A stretch of 64,000 bases of DNA from Cerrena zonata (taxonomy: Eukaryota > Basidiomycota > Agaricomycetes > Polyporales > Cerrenaceae). A model generated the notes under the pieces. The model was not told the DNA's origin, did no database searches, and saw nothing but the letters and a program-made list of their open reading frames with translations. The stretch is from assembly GCA_038087015.1 (NCBI GenBank), contig JASBNA010000013.1, positions 558,001 to 622,000 of the forward strand. The letters are read 5' to 3'. Shown here piece after piece: positions 1-9,163 of this stretch (position 1 is its first letter; every line of letters begins with the position of its first letter). The position numbers were made by a program, and so were the translations under genes.

Positions 1-963
1 GCCAGAGTTCTTTTGGCTGATCCTGATTCACACTGGAACCCCACTGATATTTGCTCTAGGGCAGTCAAAGCTCTTCGTAATAGCTCAGTGAAAAACGTTA
101 ATATCATGGCAAGAAGGGGTTTACTTGAGTCTGCTTTCTCTAATAAAGAAGTAAGAGAATTATTAGAATTATCAAAAAAAAATAATGTAAAATTCATTCC
201 AGTTGATGAAAAAGTCATGGAAGAAATTCAACCATTCGTTAAAAACTTGGGCAGAGTTGATAAGAGAAAATTTGGGATCTTAGAAAAGTATTCTAAGCAA
301 TCATCAGACAGTCCTCAACTGGACCCTGATACTAAAACTTGGTCCTTACAATATTTAAAGAGTCCTATTGAATTTGTGAAAAATCCAAATGATGATAACT
401 TGTTGGCCGCAACTAGAGTCAGGTTAAACACTTTAAAACACGATACACTTACGAATAAAACTTCTATAGTTTCTTCAGAAGAAGCTCCTATTGAAACTGT
501 TAAAAATGAATTAGTGATTCTTTCAATTGGATACCAAGGATCACCTTTGATTGGGTTCGAGGATGTAGATGTTTCTTTTGATACCCATCAAAATAGATTA
601 TTGAACCATGAAGGTCGTATATTATTAAATGAAACCGGAGGTGAAAATCCCCATAATTTTAACTATAAAAAAGGTTGGTATACAGCGGGCTGGATTAAAA
701 AGGGGCCAAAAGGCGTTATCGCTACTACGATGATGGAATCATTTGAGACTGCTGATCAAATTTTAGAAGACCTTACTAATGATGTGCATACTTCGGCTGC
801 TTCAAAAACAGATGTAACTGAGTTACTTCAAAATACAGAATATGTTTCTTGGAATGGTTGGACAAAATTAAATGAAAAGGAGATAGAAATTGGAGAAAAA
901 TTAGGTAAGACTAGGGAAAAAGTTGTCAACACTAGGGAAATGGTTCAAATTGCTAACAATTGA
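1..963 (+). CDS. ARH1: ARH1, mitochondrial NADPH-adrenodoxin/ferredoxin reductase (5' truncated by window edge)
   Basis: This is the C-terminal ~320 residues of a flavoprotein that passes electrons from NADPH to the mitochondrial ferredoxin Yah1 for Fe-S cluster and heme A synthesis in the matrix. The reading frame is open to base 1, so the FAD-binding N-terminus lies outside the window. Recognisable family landmarks are the IMARRG segment near the NADP site, the SIGYQGSPL motif, and the C-terminal block with GWYTAGWIKKGPKGVI followed by a Met-Met-Glu-Ser stretch, which in adrenodoxin reductases contacts FAD and NADP. The gene ends in TGA at 961-963, about 100 bp from the convergent lipase gene. 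Identification rests on family motifs recalled from memory. The only oddity is the truncation by the window. Confidence 0.93.
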   Translation, partial: ARVLLADPDSHWNPTDICSRAVKALRNSSVKNVNIMARRGLLESAFSNKEVRELLELSKKNNVKFIPVDEKVMEEIQPFVKNLGRVDKRKFGILEKYSKQSSDSPQLDPDTKTWSLQYLKSPIEFVKNPNDDNLLAATRVRLNTLKHDTLTNKTSIVSSEEAPIETVKNELVILSIGYQGSPLIGFEDVDVSFDTHQNRLLNHEGRILLNETGGENPHNFNYKKGWYTAGWIKKGPKGVIATTMMESFETADQILEDLTNDVHTSAASKTDVTELLQNTEYVSWNGWTKLNEKEIEIGEKLGKTREKVVNTREMVQIANN

Positions 964-1069
964 TTGAAACTGCTTACATGTAAATAATCATATACATATA
1001 ATTTTTAACATAATGTATTTGTAATCTTGTCTATATAAAGCCAAAGAAATGAAAACGGAGATGTAAAAT

Positions 1070-2110
1070 CTATTTGAGTTTATCATCACATCCAGTTATC
1101 TTCATCAAGTAATGAGTATGTTCATTCTTTCCCATTGAATCGGGCCACATCTTGCCTAAGCTTGGAAATGCTTCTTGGTTAATACCATTAACGACATAGT
1201 TTTTACCTCTTCTTTCAACATTTTCAGGGTTATGAGGTAAATTTTTTTTATTGATAAAGTATTCAAAACCACCATGTTCGAAAATATAACTCGTGGGAGG
1301 AAGATACGGAACCATATCATTTTTATGGGTTACTCTAATGAAACCAGATTTGAAGCGACCATTAGCATTGATATTTGATATGGTTTTATGCGTATTAAAA
1401 TGAGTATCAGCGAAATTCATAAGTTCAGCATTACCTACTTTAGGACCTCCAAATGAAACAACCAAAGGGTCCAAGCCCATCATTTGAAATTCAATTCCAC
1501 TTAAAAGCGCCAAAGCAGCCCCCAAAGAATGACCAACAATAACTACTTTATAATCAAGATTTGCATCTTTCAAATCAGCAACTTCACTTATAACTCTGGC
1601 ACAGTTGTTTCTGACAAAATTATAAAAGCCCCTGTGAACCATGCATCCTTCACAACTTACTTTCTTTGATCTGCCTTTGAAGTATTTACCAGAGTTCACC
1701 ATTGGTTCATATTTTACCGGAACAGTATCGAAATCACCAATCCAATCTCTGGTGGAAGAAGTACCTCTGAAAACTAGCAAGATTCTTTTGGAAGGATGAT
1801 CAATTGCATAATATCCGGAACCCACTTCCCCCCAGTCATTAAAGTCAAAAGTTGCAAGTACTTCAATGTGTTTATAGTTTGGCTGCTTACATTTTTTCAA
1901 GGGACAGTTAGTGTCACTGTTTCCAAGTTCACCTGGACCAAGGCCCCTTTTCAAGCAATAAGCAATGGAGGCAATATTGGCATAGTCAACCAAGTCGTTA
2001 TATTCCAGATTGGAACTACTTGCAGTCAAGTTTGTATTTGAGCTTTCAATTGGAATTGCTGATACGAGTAAAGCTGTAAGGCCGTATATTAAAAGGTTTT
2101 TCCAGAGCAT
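1070..2110 (-). CDS. Secreted class 3 (alpha/beta hydrolase) lipase
   Basis: A 346-residue protein with a classical signal peptide (hydrophobic residues about 5-18, ending SAIP). The nucleophile elbow is GHSLGA with the Ser near residue 195. The candidate catalytic Asp lies in HKNDMVPYLPP and the candidate His in FEHGGFEYF, giving the Ser-Asp-His order expected for class 3 lipases (PF01764). An FRGTSST stretch near residue 115 is the usual oxyanion-loop region. Several Cys residues and NxT/NxS sequons fit a secreted, disulfide-bonded, glycosylated enzyme acting on acylglycerols. It resembles fungal extracellular lipases and the yeast LIH1-type proteins rather than the Candida LIP1-10 family. 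The substrate cannot be read from sequence. The ATG at 2108-2110 starts directly at the signal peptide. Confidence 0.9.
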   Translation of the reverse strand: MLWKNLLIYGLTALLVSAIPIESSNTNLTASSSNLEYNDLVDYANIASIAYCLKRGLGPGELGNSDTNCPLKKCKQPNYKHIEVLATFDFNDWGEVGSGYYAIDHPSKRILLVFRGTSSTRDWIGDFDTVPVKYEPMVNSGKYFKGRSKKVSCEGCMVHRGFYNFVRNNCARVISEVADLKDANLDYKVVIVGHSLGAALALLSGIEFQMMGLDPLVVSFGGPKVGNAELMNFADTHFNTHKTISNINANGRFKSGFIRVTHKNDMVPYLPPTSYIFEHGGFEYFINKKNLPHNPENVERRGKNYVVNGINQEAFPSLGKMWPDSMGKNEHTHYLMKITGCDDKLK

Positions 2111-2409
2111 TTTATCATTCTAGTGACTACAGCTCCATGACATCTAAAGAATTGTAGAAGCATGGTTATTTATGTATTTCAAAGATGGTAAATTTATGGT
2201 AGGTTACATAGAAATTCAAAAAAATAATAATTTTTTGCAACTTTTAACATTTGTCGCAATTCTGTGACTAACTTTGACACAATTTTATCAATAATTTACC
2301 AAATTTATCAAAAATGCAATAAATTTCACTCGAAGCATAAAATTATCACTTACATTACTTAATATTCTAGGAAAAGTCTGTTCATTAATCGTAATATAAT
2401 TATATAGTT

Positions 2410-3165
2410 TTAAATACATCTTGATTCTTGGTGAAGTCTATTACATTTGACACTACAAGAAAATAATCCGCATAGAGTACATCTAGAGTATGGTGAGTTA
2501 AGTCCACATATGCAACAAAGCTTTAATCTAGGTTTGAAAGGCTTGAAACGTTGGACATTCTTCTGTTTTTTGGATGGAGGCTCGGCAATGGTGGAATCAC
2601 CTTCAAGAAACTGATAATGCACACTCAATATTGAATTCACCGACATCAAATTTCTCTCTTCTTCGAAATATGAGTTCAAGTTTCTTCGGGCCGCCAAAAT
2701 CTTCTTAGTGGTGGGGGTATTACCCAACCGGGATTTCTTATCGATCAGGGACTTATTTTTCGAATGAACACTTTGGTAAGAAAAGTTCTTGGGCAAGTCA
2801 AATGAAGAGGATGGAGTCTCCCTATTGAGCTCATTCATTCTCCTTGTGGCTATTTTTTCTAGTTGTATTTGTTGTGACGATTTCAATGGGGTATTTCTAT
2901 TGGTGACGTTATTATTGGTTTGGGTCTGGGCATTCATCAAATCATTCAAATTATAATTGACTTTGGCTCGATTCTTAGACATCCTACTGTTATTGGACTG
3001 ATCATTACCGTCTTCTTGTTCTTGTCCTAATTGTGGAGACCCATCCCGTTGAATTGAATTAATCCCCGAAAACGCTGATGGTCTAGCTGTGAGATTAATC
3101 AGTGAAGAAAAGTATACAGTAGAGCTTCCAGACTTACTGCTTTTCGGTACCTCCTCCACAAGCAT
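2410..3165 (-). CDS. VPS71: VPS71/SWC6, HIT-type zinc finger subunit of the SWR1 complex
   Basis: A 251-residue protein whose last ~40 residues form a HIT-type zinc finger with the CxxC...CxxC...CxxxC...HxxxC arrangement (CCICG, CTLCG, CSVKC, HQESRC). The rest is basic and low complexity. That architecture, the C-terminal position of the finger and the overall length match Vps71/Swc6, which helps dock Arp6/Swc2 in the SWR1 remodeller that deposits histone H2A.Z. Location would be nuclear. The residues before the finger (KRFKPFKPRLKLCC-like basic stretch) also resemble the family. Other HIT proteins (Hit1, Bcd1) carry the finger at the N-terminus, which argues against them. The ATG at 3163-3165 is the first in frame. 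Confidence 0.85.
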   Translation of the reverse strand: MLVEEVPKSSKSGSSTVYFSSLINLTARPSAFSGINSIQRDGSPQLGQEQEDGNDQSNNSRMSKNRAKVNYNLNDLMNAQTQTNNNVTNRNTPLKSSQQIQLEKIATRRMNELNRETPSSSFDLPKNFSYQSVHSKNKSLIDKKSRLGNTPTTKKILAARRNLNSYFEEERNLMSVNSILSVHYQFLEGDSTIAEPPSKKQKNVQRFKPFKPRLKLCCICGLNSPYSRCTLCGLFSCSVKCNRLHQESRCI

Positions 3166-3400
3166 GGTGTATTTGGCTTATACTGGCTAAAGTTACTCTT
3201 AAGAATGCTAGTTTAGTTTCTAAGATTGGTATGCTTTGAAATTTTTTTTTTTTTTTCAAGTAAAGGGAAGACACATCCGTACATCACAAATTTATTTCTA
3301 CAGTACAAACACATATAGACAAGGACATTATACATTAATACTATTTACAAATGGACATTAACCAGAAAGTATTTCTTTGCAATGCTTACTTCTTCTCCGG

Positions 3401-3676
3401 TTATTTCTTTTCGTTCTCACCTTCGGTCCCCAGGTTTATTTGCTCAGAGGTAAATGGTTGATCTTCTCTGGCTTTATCTAACATTGGCTTGATCTTATGT
3501 TTTGCCAAAGCAGTGTTGACACAAGTGGTGTAGTCTTCCCACAATTCAACACATTCATTTTGCATCGACTTTCCTTGAAGGAACTTCTCGGTATACCATT
3601 GGTTGAAACAATCATCGTACTTGTTTTTGGCCTCTGTACATTCAGGAGCAAATGAGACCGACATGATATTTCCCAT
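3401..3676 (-). CDS. MDM35: MDM35, twin Cx9C intermembrane-space chaperone for Ups proteins
   Basis: A 91-residue protein beginning MGNIMSVSFAPECTEAK, nearly identical to the start of yeast Mdm35. It has two Cx9C motifs (C13/C23 and a second pair in the CVELWEDYTTC stretch), the signature of Mia40-imported proteins of the mitochondrial intermembrane space. Mdm35 stabilises Ups1 and Ups2, which shuttle phosphatidic acid and phosphatidylserine between the mitochondrial membranes (mammalian TRIAP1/PRELI). The family length is about 85-90 residues, so the gene is complete. It is divergent from ASK1 with a 256-bp shared promoter that includes poly-T and poly-A tracts. Confidence 0.97.
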   Translation of the reverse strand: MGNIMSVSFAPECTEAKNKYDDCFNQWYTEKFLQGKSMQNECVELWEDYTTCVNTALAKHKIKPMLDKAREDQPFTSEQINLGTEGENEKK

Positions 3677-3932
3677 ACTAGAGTATTATTTGTGACACTG
3701 GAGTACACTTGAGCACTATCTGTAAGACTTGAAGAACGACCTGATGTTGTAAATGAAGGTTTGGTGGAAGTTTTCATTTTTTTTTGAAAGAAGAGGAAAA
3801 CCCAAACTGTAAAAAAAAATCCCAAACTGCAAACGCGTACTTCAGTTATAAAGCTTTAGAATCAAAACAAAGTTATTATCAGATTGGAGGATATCAAGAA
3901 AGACACGGCTATATTGAAAGATTGACGCTAGG

Positions 3933-5651
3933 ATGAAGCCATCGTTGGAACCCGGATCGTCATCCTCACGTAGGAAATCGACCATAAATCTCAGAAGACA
4001 CACTAGAATTGACGATAACTTAGGCGGAGGATCATCAACTTTGGAACTTGAAAAACTCGAACAAGAGATAACGCTAGTTTTACAACAGATAGATACCAAT
4101 TTATCGAGGTCCAATAGCATTATAAATGACAGGTTATTTCCTATCCTTCGAAAATATGCAACCCTGACATCAGCAGCTTGGAATAATGTCAGTTTTTGGA
4201 AGTATTTCTTAGAAGAAGCAGCAGAAGTGGAAATACAAGATTATGATGAGGATCCAAAAGCAGCTACAGAACGTAATACATTAGCAAATTCGAAAGTGGC
4301 TAACTTCAATTCCTCAGATGATGAAACCAGCGAGAATGAAAAGGCGCTTGAACCGCTGAAAAGACCTGCGCTTAAGAATATTCAAGCTGGTGAAGAAACC
4401 GGTACTTGGACCGCTGAACAGCAGAAAGGATTATTGAAGAATCAGCAAAGCCAATATCAAATCCAAGCATCCACCCCACAACTAGCATCTAGGCCTTCTC
4501 TCATTGCAGATCATGACAGTAATAAAAATATCATGGGTCCACCAGCCACTGCTATAAGGTTTGACTCAAATGATACTTTTGCACCTCCTCCCCCAGTGGC
4601 TACATCTAATAGTCAACCACAGCAAATGTTTAACACGCTCATGAATAACCTATCCCCTATAAGAAGAAATCAAAACAGTGATCCAAAACAATCTCACATA
4701 GTTACCCTTGATAATCATAGAAAAGTGCTAATATCACCCAAGAAATCATCTACTCGTACACAGATCTTCGATAACGCTGATAATAAAAGAACATCAATGA
4801 TTCAAAATTTCATAAATTCTTCACCTACTTTACCAGAACCACCAAGATTACTATCAGAAATCGGTAGAAGTTCATTTGGTAAAAGTGGAGGTAGTAGTAG
4901 CAATGGAGAAAACCATGAAAACATACCAATCAGCTCATCAGATAAACAGTTGAATAAGTTATCACCAATCCAAATTGGTGAAGTAACCCCAAATCCTAGA
5001 AAAAGAACGAGCAATGAGGAACTACAAAGATTTCCCCGAACTCCAATTTTTTCTTCAGGAGGTAAGAGAACCAGAATTAGTGGTGCCAATGATTTAAATG
5101 TTGATGTTGACGTGACCAGAACCCCATTGGGAGTTAGGATCAGGTATGGTGATGATGACAGCGATTTACAACCTCCTGATTTACAGAATAAACCTTCGGA
5201 CTTAATCGATGCAAACCAAGACCCAGAAGATGAAGATGTCCCCCCATTACCAGAATTGGAAACCATAGAGATAAAGAATAGAAAGAGAAGAGTGGAAGGA
5301 TCTCCTACCAAAAATTCAAATGGTGAAAGAGATAAATTACCTGTAGATGATGATGAAGAAAATGTATTTCTTGAAGGCAATTCTCAAACTCAAAATCAAG
5401 AACGCAATTCTACAGTGTACCATTCAATCATTCAACAGGAAGAAGAAAATCCAAAAAGATCCTATTCAAACTTATTCCAAGATCATAATGTCAACGATAA
5501 ACAAGATAATGCTGAGGACGATGAAAACAACAATAATAACTCTCGAAATTTTGATAACTTGCTCGATAATGATACTACCGACAACTCTAACAGCAGTCTC
5601 GGTCCCATTCTAAGAGAAAGATGGAATAGTATCAAAAGACTGGGTTCATAG
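3933..5651 (+). CDS. ASK1: ASK1, DASH/Dam1 kinetochore complex subunit
   Basis: The conserved Ask1 domain is at residues ~38-100: LEKLEQEITLVLQQIDTNLS, then a stretch ending WNNVSFWKYFLEEAAEVE. This predicted helical region is what defines the family (PF08655). Ask1 is part of the ten-subunit DASH ring that couples kinetochores to microtubule plus ends. The remaining ~470 residues are disordered, rich in Asn, Asp and Ser, and hold many Ser/Thr-Pro sites (for example LSPIRR, RTPIF, RTPLG, GSPTK). These are candidate Cdk1 sites, as expected because yeast Ask1 is a Cdk substrate. At 572 residues it is about twice the S. cerevisiae protein (292), the extra length being C-terminal tail. It is divergent from MDM35. 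Confidence 0.9.
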   Translation: MKPSLEPGSSSSRRKSTINLRRHTRIDDNLGGGSSTLELEKLEQEITLVLQQIDTNLSRSNSIINDRLFPILRKYATLTSAAWNNVSFWKYFLEEAAEVEIQDYDEDPKAATERNTLANSKVANFNSSDDETSENEKALEPLKRPALKNIQAGEETGTWTAEQQKGLLKNQQSQYQIQASTPQLASRPSLIADHDSNKNIMGPPATAIRFDSNDTFAPPPPVATSNSQPQQMFNTLMNNLSPIRRNQNSDPKQSHIVTLDNHRKVLISPKKSSTRTQIFDNADNKRTSMIQNFINSSPTLPEPPRLLSEIGRSSFGKSGGSSSNGENHENIPISSSDKQLNKLSPIQIGEVTPNPRKRTSNEELQRFPRTPIFSSGGKRTRISGANDLNVDVDVTRTPLGVRIRYGDDDSDLQPPDLQNKPSDLIDANQDPEDEDVPPLPELETIEIKNRKRRVEGSPTKNSNGERDKLPVDDDEENVFLEGNSQTQNQERNSTVYHSIIQQEEENPKRSYSNLFQDHNVNDKQDNAEDDENNNNNSRNFDNLLDNDTTDNSNSSLGPILRERWNSIKRLGS

Positions 5652-5836
5652 ATATTCAATATAAACCATTTATATATAAATTTCAGTGTAATCGATTCCG
5701 CGGTCCCTCCGGAGGTTGCAAAATCTGTACCGGCCCGCTTAGAAAAAATAAAAAAATAAATAAAATCAACAAAAATCGACAAGCTATTGAAAGAAAATGT
5801 ATAACCAGGCAGATCAAGGAGTGAAGTAGGATAAGG

Positions 5837-7717
5837 ATGGCTCGAAAAGCAACAAGGACCAACAAGAAATTCGCTAGAAAGCAAAGGAAAACAGTATCAC
5901 TCAAAGATGCAGAAGAAGAGAAAACATCAGCAGCTGCTAAAACAAAGATTTCAAGAATCATCACTGCTTGTGCTAGATGTCGTTCACGGAAAGTGAGGTG
6001 TGATAAAGCAGTTCCTCGTTGTCTGAATTGTGTAAAGGCAGGTATACAAGAGTGTATGTGTATTGACGCAATGACTGGTGAGAGTATCAGCAGATCATAT
6101 ATTGCAGATCTTGAAGATCGATTGAAAGAAGCTAAGGAACAGCTCAATGGGATTAAAAAGACCCAATTGACAGGTCTATTCTTCAATGAAAGCTTATTCA
6201 TGGAAAGTCAAGAGGCAGAAGTGAATGAAGAACACAATGACGTTGTTCCTCCAAGAAGCTTTGCTGAAGATTGCTTACAGACTTATTTCAACCAGTTAAA
6301 TGTCCAACTTCCAATAATACACCGGGACTATTATTTGAACAAGTACTTTATCCCAATATACGGATTTGTTGGCTCTTCATTGTGGACAAAAATCTTAGGG
6401 TATGAAGTCGATGACCCCCATGAAAAACTGGAACCAGCGCAAGCCGACGAAAATACCCGTCACAGAGGATTCTTCTTTCTATATATGATTATTTCAATCC
6501 TGACTTCCGTAAATCAAAATACACTGTCGGTATCCGACCATTATAAACGGAAGGCATTCAAGTATGTCAATTCAGTCTGGGGGTCCAGCAAGAATGAGAA
6601 CGATGATGAAATCACAAAGTTAGAAATGTTGCAATCGCTTTTATTATGGTCCCAGTACTCCATGATGCGGCCTGGATCCCCCGATGCTTGGTACCTTATT
6701 GGCATAAGCATTCGGTTTTGTATTGAGCTAGGTCTTCATATAGAACCTGAAAGAGTTTCAATGATCGGTGACTTACCATTTGTTATCGAGTTGAAAAGAA
6801 GGTTATTTTGGAGCTGTTATTGCCTAGATAAACAGGTGTCAATCTGTTATAATATGCCATTTGGAATATGCGATCTGCAAATAGATGTCAAGCTACCTTC
6901 ATTACTAGATGACCTGAGTCTCATGCCTAAATCAATGAAAACCATTACGAACATCAAAGGGAACCCATTGTTGAAAAAAAATAGCTTACATTTCATTAAA
7001 CTTCGTATAATCCAAAGTGATATTCTCAATTTTATAAATGATAAGAAGCACAGAGTCAGGGTAAGTGACCAAAATGAAGATGGGGACGTACTAGAAAGTG
7101 CTAGGTTATCAGATTCACCCCAAACTACCAATGAAAAATTAACAATGTACGACGAATGGAAACTCTCAAAGCAGCGGTTACTAGATGACTGGTATAAACT
7201 GGCTGTTGATATCGACGGTATCCACGGTATGCACTTGAACTATCATCAAACGTTACTTTACATATACCGAATTAGCCCAATAACTCCGGTTATTATTAAC
7301 AAATCACATTATATGATACTTTACGAATCAAGTAAACAAATCATATCAATATATACAGCCCTAGGCCACTACTCGTGGACCGCAATCAAAGACATACAGC
7401 TAGCTGCTACTGATTACCTTTACCTGATCCAAAACTGTGCTGAACTACAACATTCAATCAGTGCAGAAGAAATCAAAAGTCAATGTGATTTGGTTTTCTT
7501 ATTATTGGCTTCCCTAAGGGATGATTATCCCAAGCAAGTTCAACAAGCTGAACAAGAAGTCAAATCTTACACTTCTAAGCTTCTCAAACTATACGAATTG
7601 AATAAATCAAAGACTTCTAATTTAAATAACCCAATTTTTTCTTATCCCACTGCTGCCGTTTCCCAATCACCTCCTTCATTGATTGACAGCACCTGTTTCC
7701 CCTTTATTATTCAATAA
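5837..7717 (+). CDS. Zn2Cys6 binuclear cluster transcription factor with fungal-specific TF domain
   Basis: A 626-residue regulator. Residues ~37-75 form the Zn2Cys6 cluster (ACARCRSRKVRCDKAVPRC, then CVKAGIQEC). It is followed by a linker with DAMTGESISRSY and a short coiled-coil dimerisation segment (LEDRLKEAKEQL). The middle homology region (PF04082-like) includes GSPDAWYLIGISIRFCIELG and FWSCYCLDKQVS. The linker style recalls Ppr1/Tea1-type factors, but I cannot assign an orthologue, so no target is claimed. Proteins of this class bind paired CGG triplets; the ~90 bp upstream of the ATG hold several (CCGCGG, CCGGAGG and CCGG between 5698 and 5736), so autoregulation is possible but untested. 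The ATG at 5837 lies after an AT-rich leader. Confidence 0.88.
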   Translation: MARKATRTNKKFARKQRKTVSLKDAEEEKTSAAAKTKISRIITACARCRSRKVRCDKAVPRCLNCVKAGIQECMCIDAMTGESISRSYIADLEDRLKEAKEQLNGIKKTQLTGLFFNESLFMESQEAEVNEEHNDVVPPRSFAEDCLQTYFNQLNVQLPIIHRDYYLNKYFIPIYGFVGSSLWTKILGYEVDDPHEKLEPAQADENTRHRGFFFLYMIISILTSVNQNTLSVSDHYKRKAFKYVNSVWGSSKNENDDEITKLEMLQSLLLWSQYSMMRPGSPDAWYLIGISIRFCIELGLHIEPERVSMIGDLPFVIELKRRLFWSCYCLDKQVSICYNMPFGICDLQIDVKLPSLLDDLSLMPKSMKTITNIKGNPLLKKNSLHFIKLRIIQSDILNFINDKKHRVRVSDQNEDGDVLESARLSDSPQTTNEKLTMYDEWKLSKQRLLDDWYKLAVDIDGIHGMHLNYHQTLLYIYRISPITPVIINKSHYMILYESSKQIISIYTALGHYSWTAIKDIQLAATDYLYLIQNCAELQHSISAEEIKSQCDLVFLLLASLRDDYPKQVQQAEQEVKSYTSKLLKLYELNKSKTSNLNNPIFSYPTAAVSQSPPSLIDSTCFPFIIQ

Positions 7718-8146
7718 GGAGTGGTTTCACCATACAATGGCACAATCCTTCAATCACCATCCCCAATGAACTGAAAATGACATCACAAAGAAATTGCTAA
7801 TTGAAATTTTGTTTTGTTGCAAAAAAACAAAACCCTTACAAAAAGGGCAACCAAACAAACGGCCCCGATATAAGCACAAACAAACCCGTACACCAAGAAA
7901 CCAGCGGGTCTTAGTCATGCTGACAAACGCGCACGCTTTCATTGGCCAATTCCGCCGATTTCCGGGGCCAGAACGTGACCTCTATGTTTTTGTCTTGACC
8001 GGAAATGGCTGCTGCAAAAGCCAGGCGTATCTTGAAGTCAGATCATTTTAAAAAGTATATAAGGATGGTCAAATTCTTTAGTTTTCTACTATACTTTTTA
8101 TTGAAGAATCATCTTTAAACCCAATCTTATCAACTAATAAATCAAA
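7718..8146. promoter_or_regulatory. Intergenic region and promoter of the metallothionein-like gene
   Basis: This 429-bp gap holds no coding region I can support. It contains a perfect Yap/AP-1-type element TTAGTCA at 7911-7917, a GC-rich stretch with CCGATTTCCGGGG around 7948-7968, and a TATA box near 8056. The Yap element is inferred from motif match only and would fit an oxidative or metal-stress response by a Cap1-type factor. Confidence 0.5.
8056..8062 (+). promoter_or_regulatory. TATA box of the metallothionein-like gene
   Basis: TATATAA lies 85 bp upstream of the ATG at 8147, followed by a CT/A-rich leader typical of strongly expressed yeast genes. Confidence 0.6.
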
Positions 8147-8377
8147 ATGGCTTGTTCTGCTGCTGAATGTGTTTGTGCTAAAAAATCTACCTGCTCTTGT
8201 GGTAAAGAAGCTGCTTTACACTGTACTTGTGAAAAGGCTGCTGTTGAAAATGTTGCTCCTGCTGCTAGTGATGCTTGTGCTTGTGGTAAAAGAGCTAAAG
8301 GTTCTTGTACCTGTGGTGTTTCTAACACTGCTTGTGATGGTGTTAGAGAAGGTGAAACCGACTTTACTGGTATGTAA
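8147..8377 (+). CDS. Small Cys-rich metallothionein-like protein (CRD2-like)
   Basis: A 76-residue protein with 12 Cys, ten of them in five CxC pairs (residues 8/10, 16/18, 26/28, 44/46, 54/56). It starts MACSAAECVCAKKSTCSCG. It closely resembles a 76-residue Candida albicans metallothionein (CRD2) as I recall it, and belongs to a Cys-rich family found widely in ascomycetes. Such proteins chelate Cu(I) or other thiophilic metals in the cytosol. The C-terminal tail (GVREGETDFTGM) has no Cys and is acidic. Codon use is biased to GCT, TGT, GGT and AAA, fitting high expression, and a TATA box sits upstream. Metal specificity cannot be read from sequence. Confidence 0.8.
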   Translation: MACSAAECVCAKKSTCSCGKEAALHCTCEKAAVENVAPAASDACACGKRAKGSCTCGVSNTACDGVREGETDFTGM

Positions 8378-8627
8378 AGACCCTTCAAACAAACTGTATA
8401 TTAGCTAATGACCTTATTACTTAACTATTTATTTATTTTATATAATCTTATCTTATCATAATATTTTAATTCTTTTTTGGGAATCGAGTCTTTTGGTGTA
8501 GGTGTACGGATGCGCGACATTTTTTCGGATCAAACGAAGAGAGACATGGCGACATTGGGCCGGGAAGAGAATAAGTCAGATTTTTATAGCTGCAGCTTTC
8601 CTACTTGCTTCTTTGACAATTCAAAAG

Positions 8628-8864
8628 ATGGCTCGTTTATCTGGTTTACAAAGAGAAGTGCTCAAGCTTTATAGAAGCAGTATACGGGTGGTGAAGACCA
8701 AGCCAGAAGAAACCAGAGAACACTGGAGAAGTTTCATCAGAGAAGAATTCCGTAAAAACCAAAAGGTTCCAAAAAAATCATTCACAGTAATTGAACACTT
8801 AATTCGAGTTGGTCATAAAAGATATGAATTATATCTGAATCCTCAAATCAAAGATATTCATTAA
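8628..8864 (+). CDS. SDH6: SDH6, LYR-motif assembly factor for succinate dehydrogenase (SDHAF1)
   Basis: A 78-residue protein beginning MARLSGLQREVLKLYRSSIR, with the LYR motif near residue 14 and the family's C-terminal HLIRVGHKRYELY block. Sdh6/SDHAF1 binds the Fe-S subunit Sdh2 in the mitochondrial matrix and protects its clusters during complex II assembly. Yeast Sdh6 is 79 residues, so the ATG at 8628 is the correct start. The open frame continues upstream to a GTG at 8502, but that extension lacks family similarity and would displace the conserved N-terminus. The gene is convergent with RGA2, ~300 bp away. Confidence 0.95.
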   Translation: MARLSGLQREVLKLYRSSIRVVKTKPEETREHWRSFIREEFRKNQKVPKKSFTVIEHLIRVGHKRYELYLNPQIKDIH

Positions 8865-9163
8865 TTGTGTCATGCGTTGTTAATTCTTGTATATATATTA
8901 TAATGACCCTTTACGACAAATACTTGCATTCGAAGTCAATGATTCCGCAAAAAAGAAAGGCCTAAAAAAAAAAAAAGAATAGTAAATAAAGTCTCGTATA
9001 TCGTTTAATAAGAACTGAAATACATAAATTCAAATATATTATATAAAAGAAGATAATTGAATCAAGAAGATTAAAGTCACAAGGGAAATACTGTAGCATC
9101 TGCAGCAGCATTGAAAAGAGAAAAAAAAAAATTCAAGATAAAAAATATAATAAATGTTCAAAC
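8865..9163. terminator. Convergent 3' region between SDH6 and RGA2
   Basis: A 299-bp AT-rich gap between two convergent genes, with poly-A runs at about 8965-8978 and 9121-9131 and several TATATA-like efficiency elements. It should carry both 3' processing signals. I see no gene. Confidence 0.4.

Noticed and set aside
5683..6201. A 172-codon minus-strand frame opposite the Zn2Cys6 gene start
   Set aside because: It runs antisense to the DNA-binding domain of a convincing gene and looks like hydrophobic antisense noise.
8502..8627. A 42-residue N-terminal extension of SDH6 from GTG
   Set aside because: Non-ATG start, no similarity, and the family starts exactly at the ATG at 8628.
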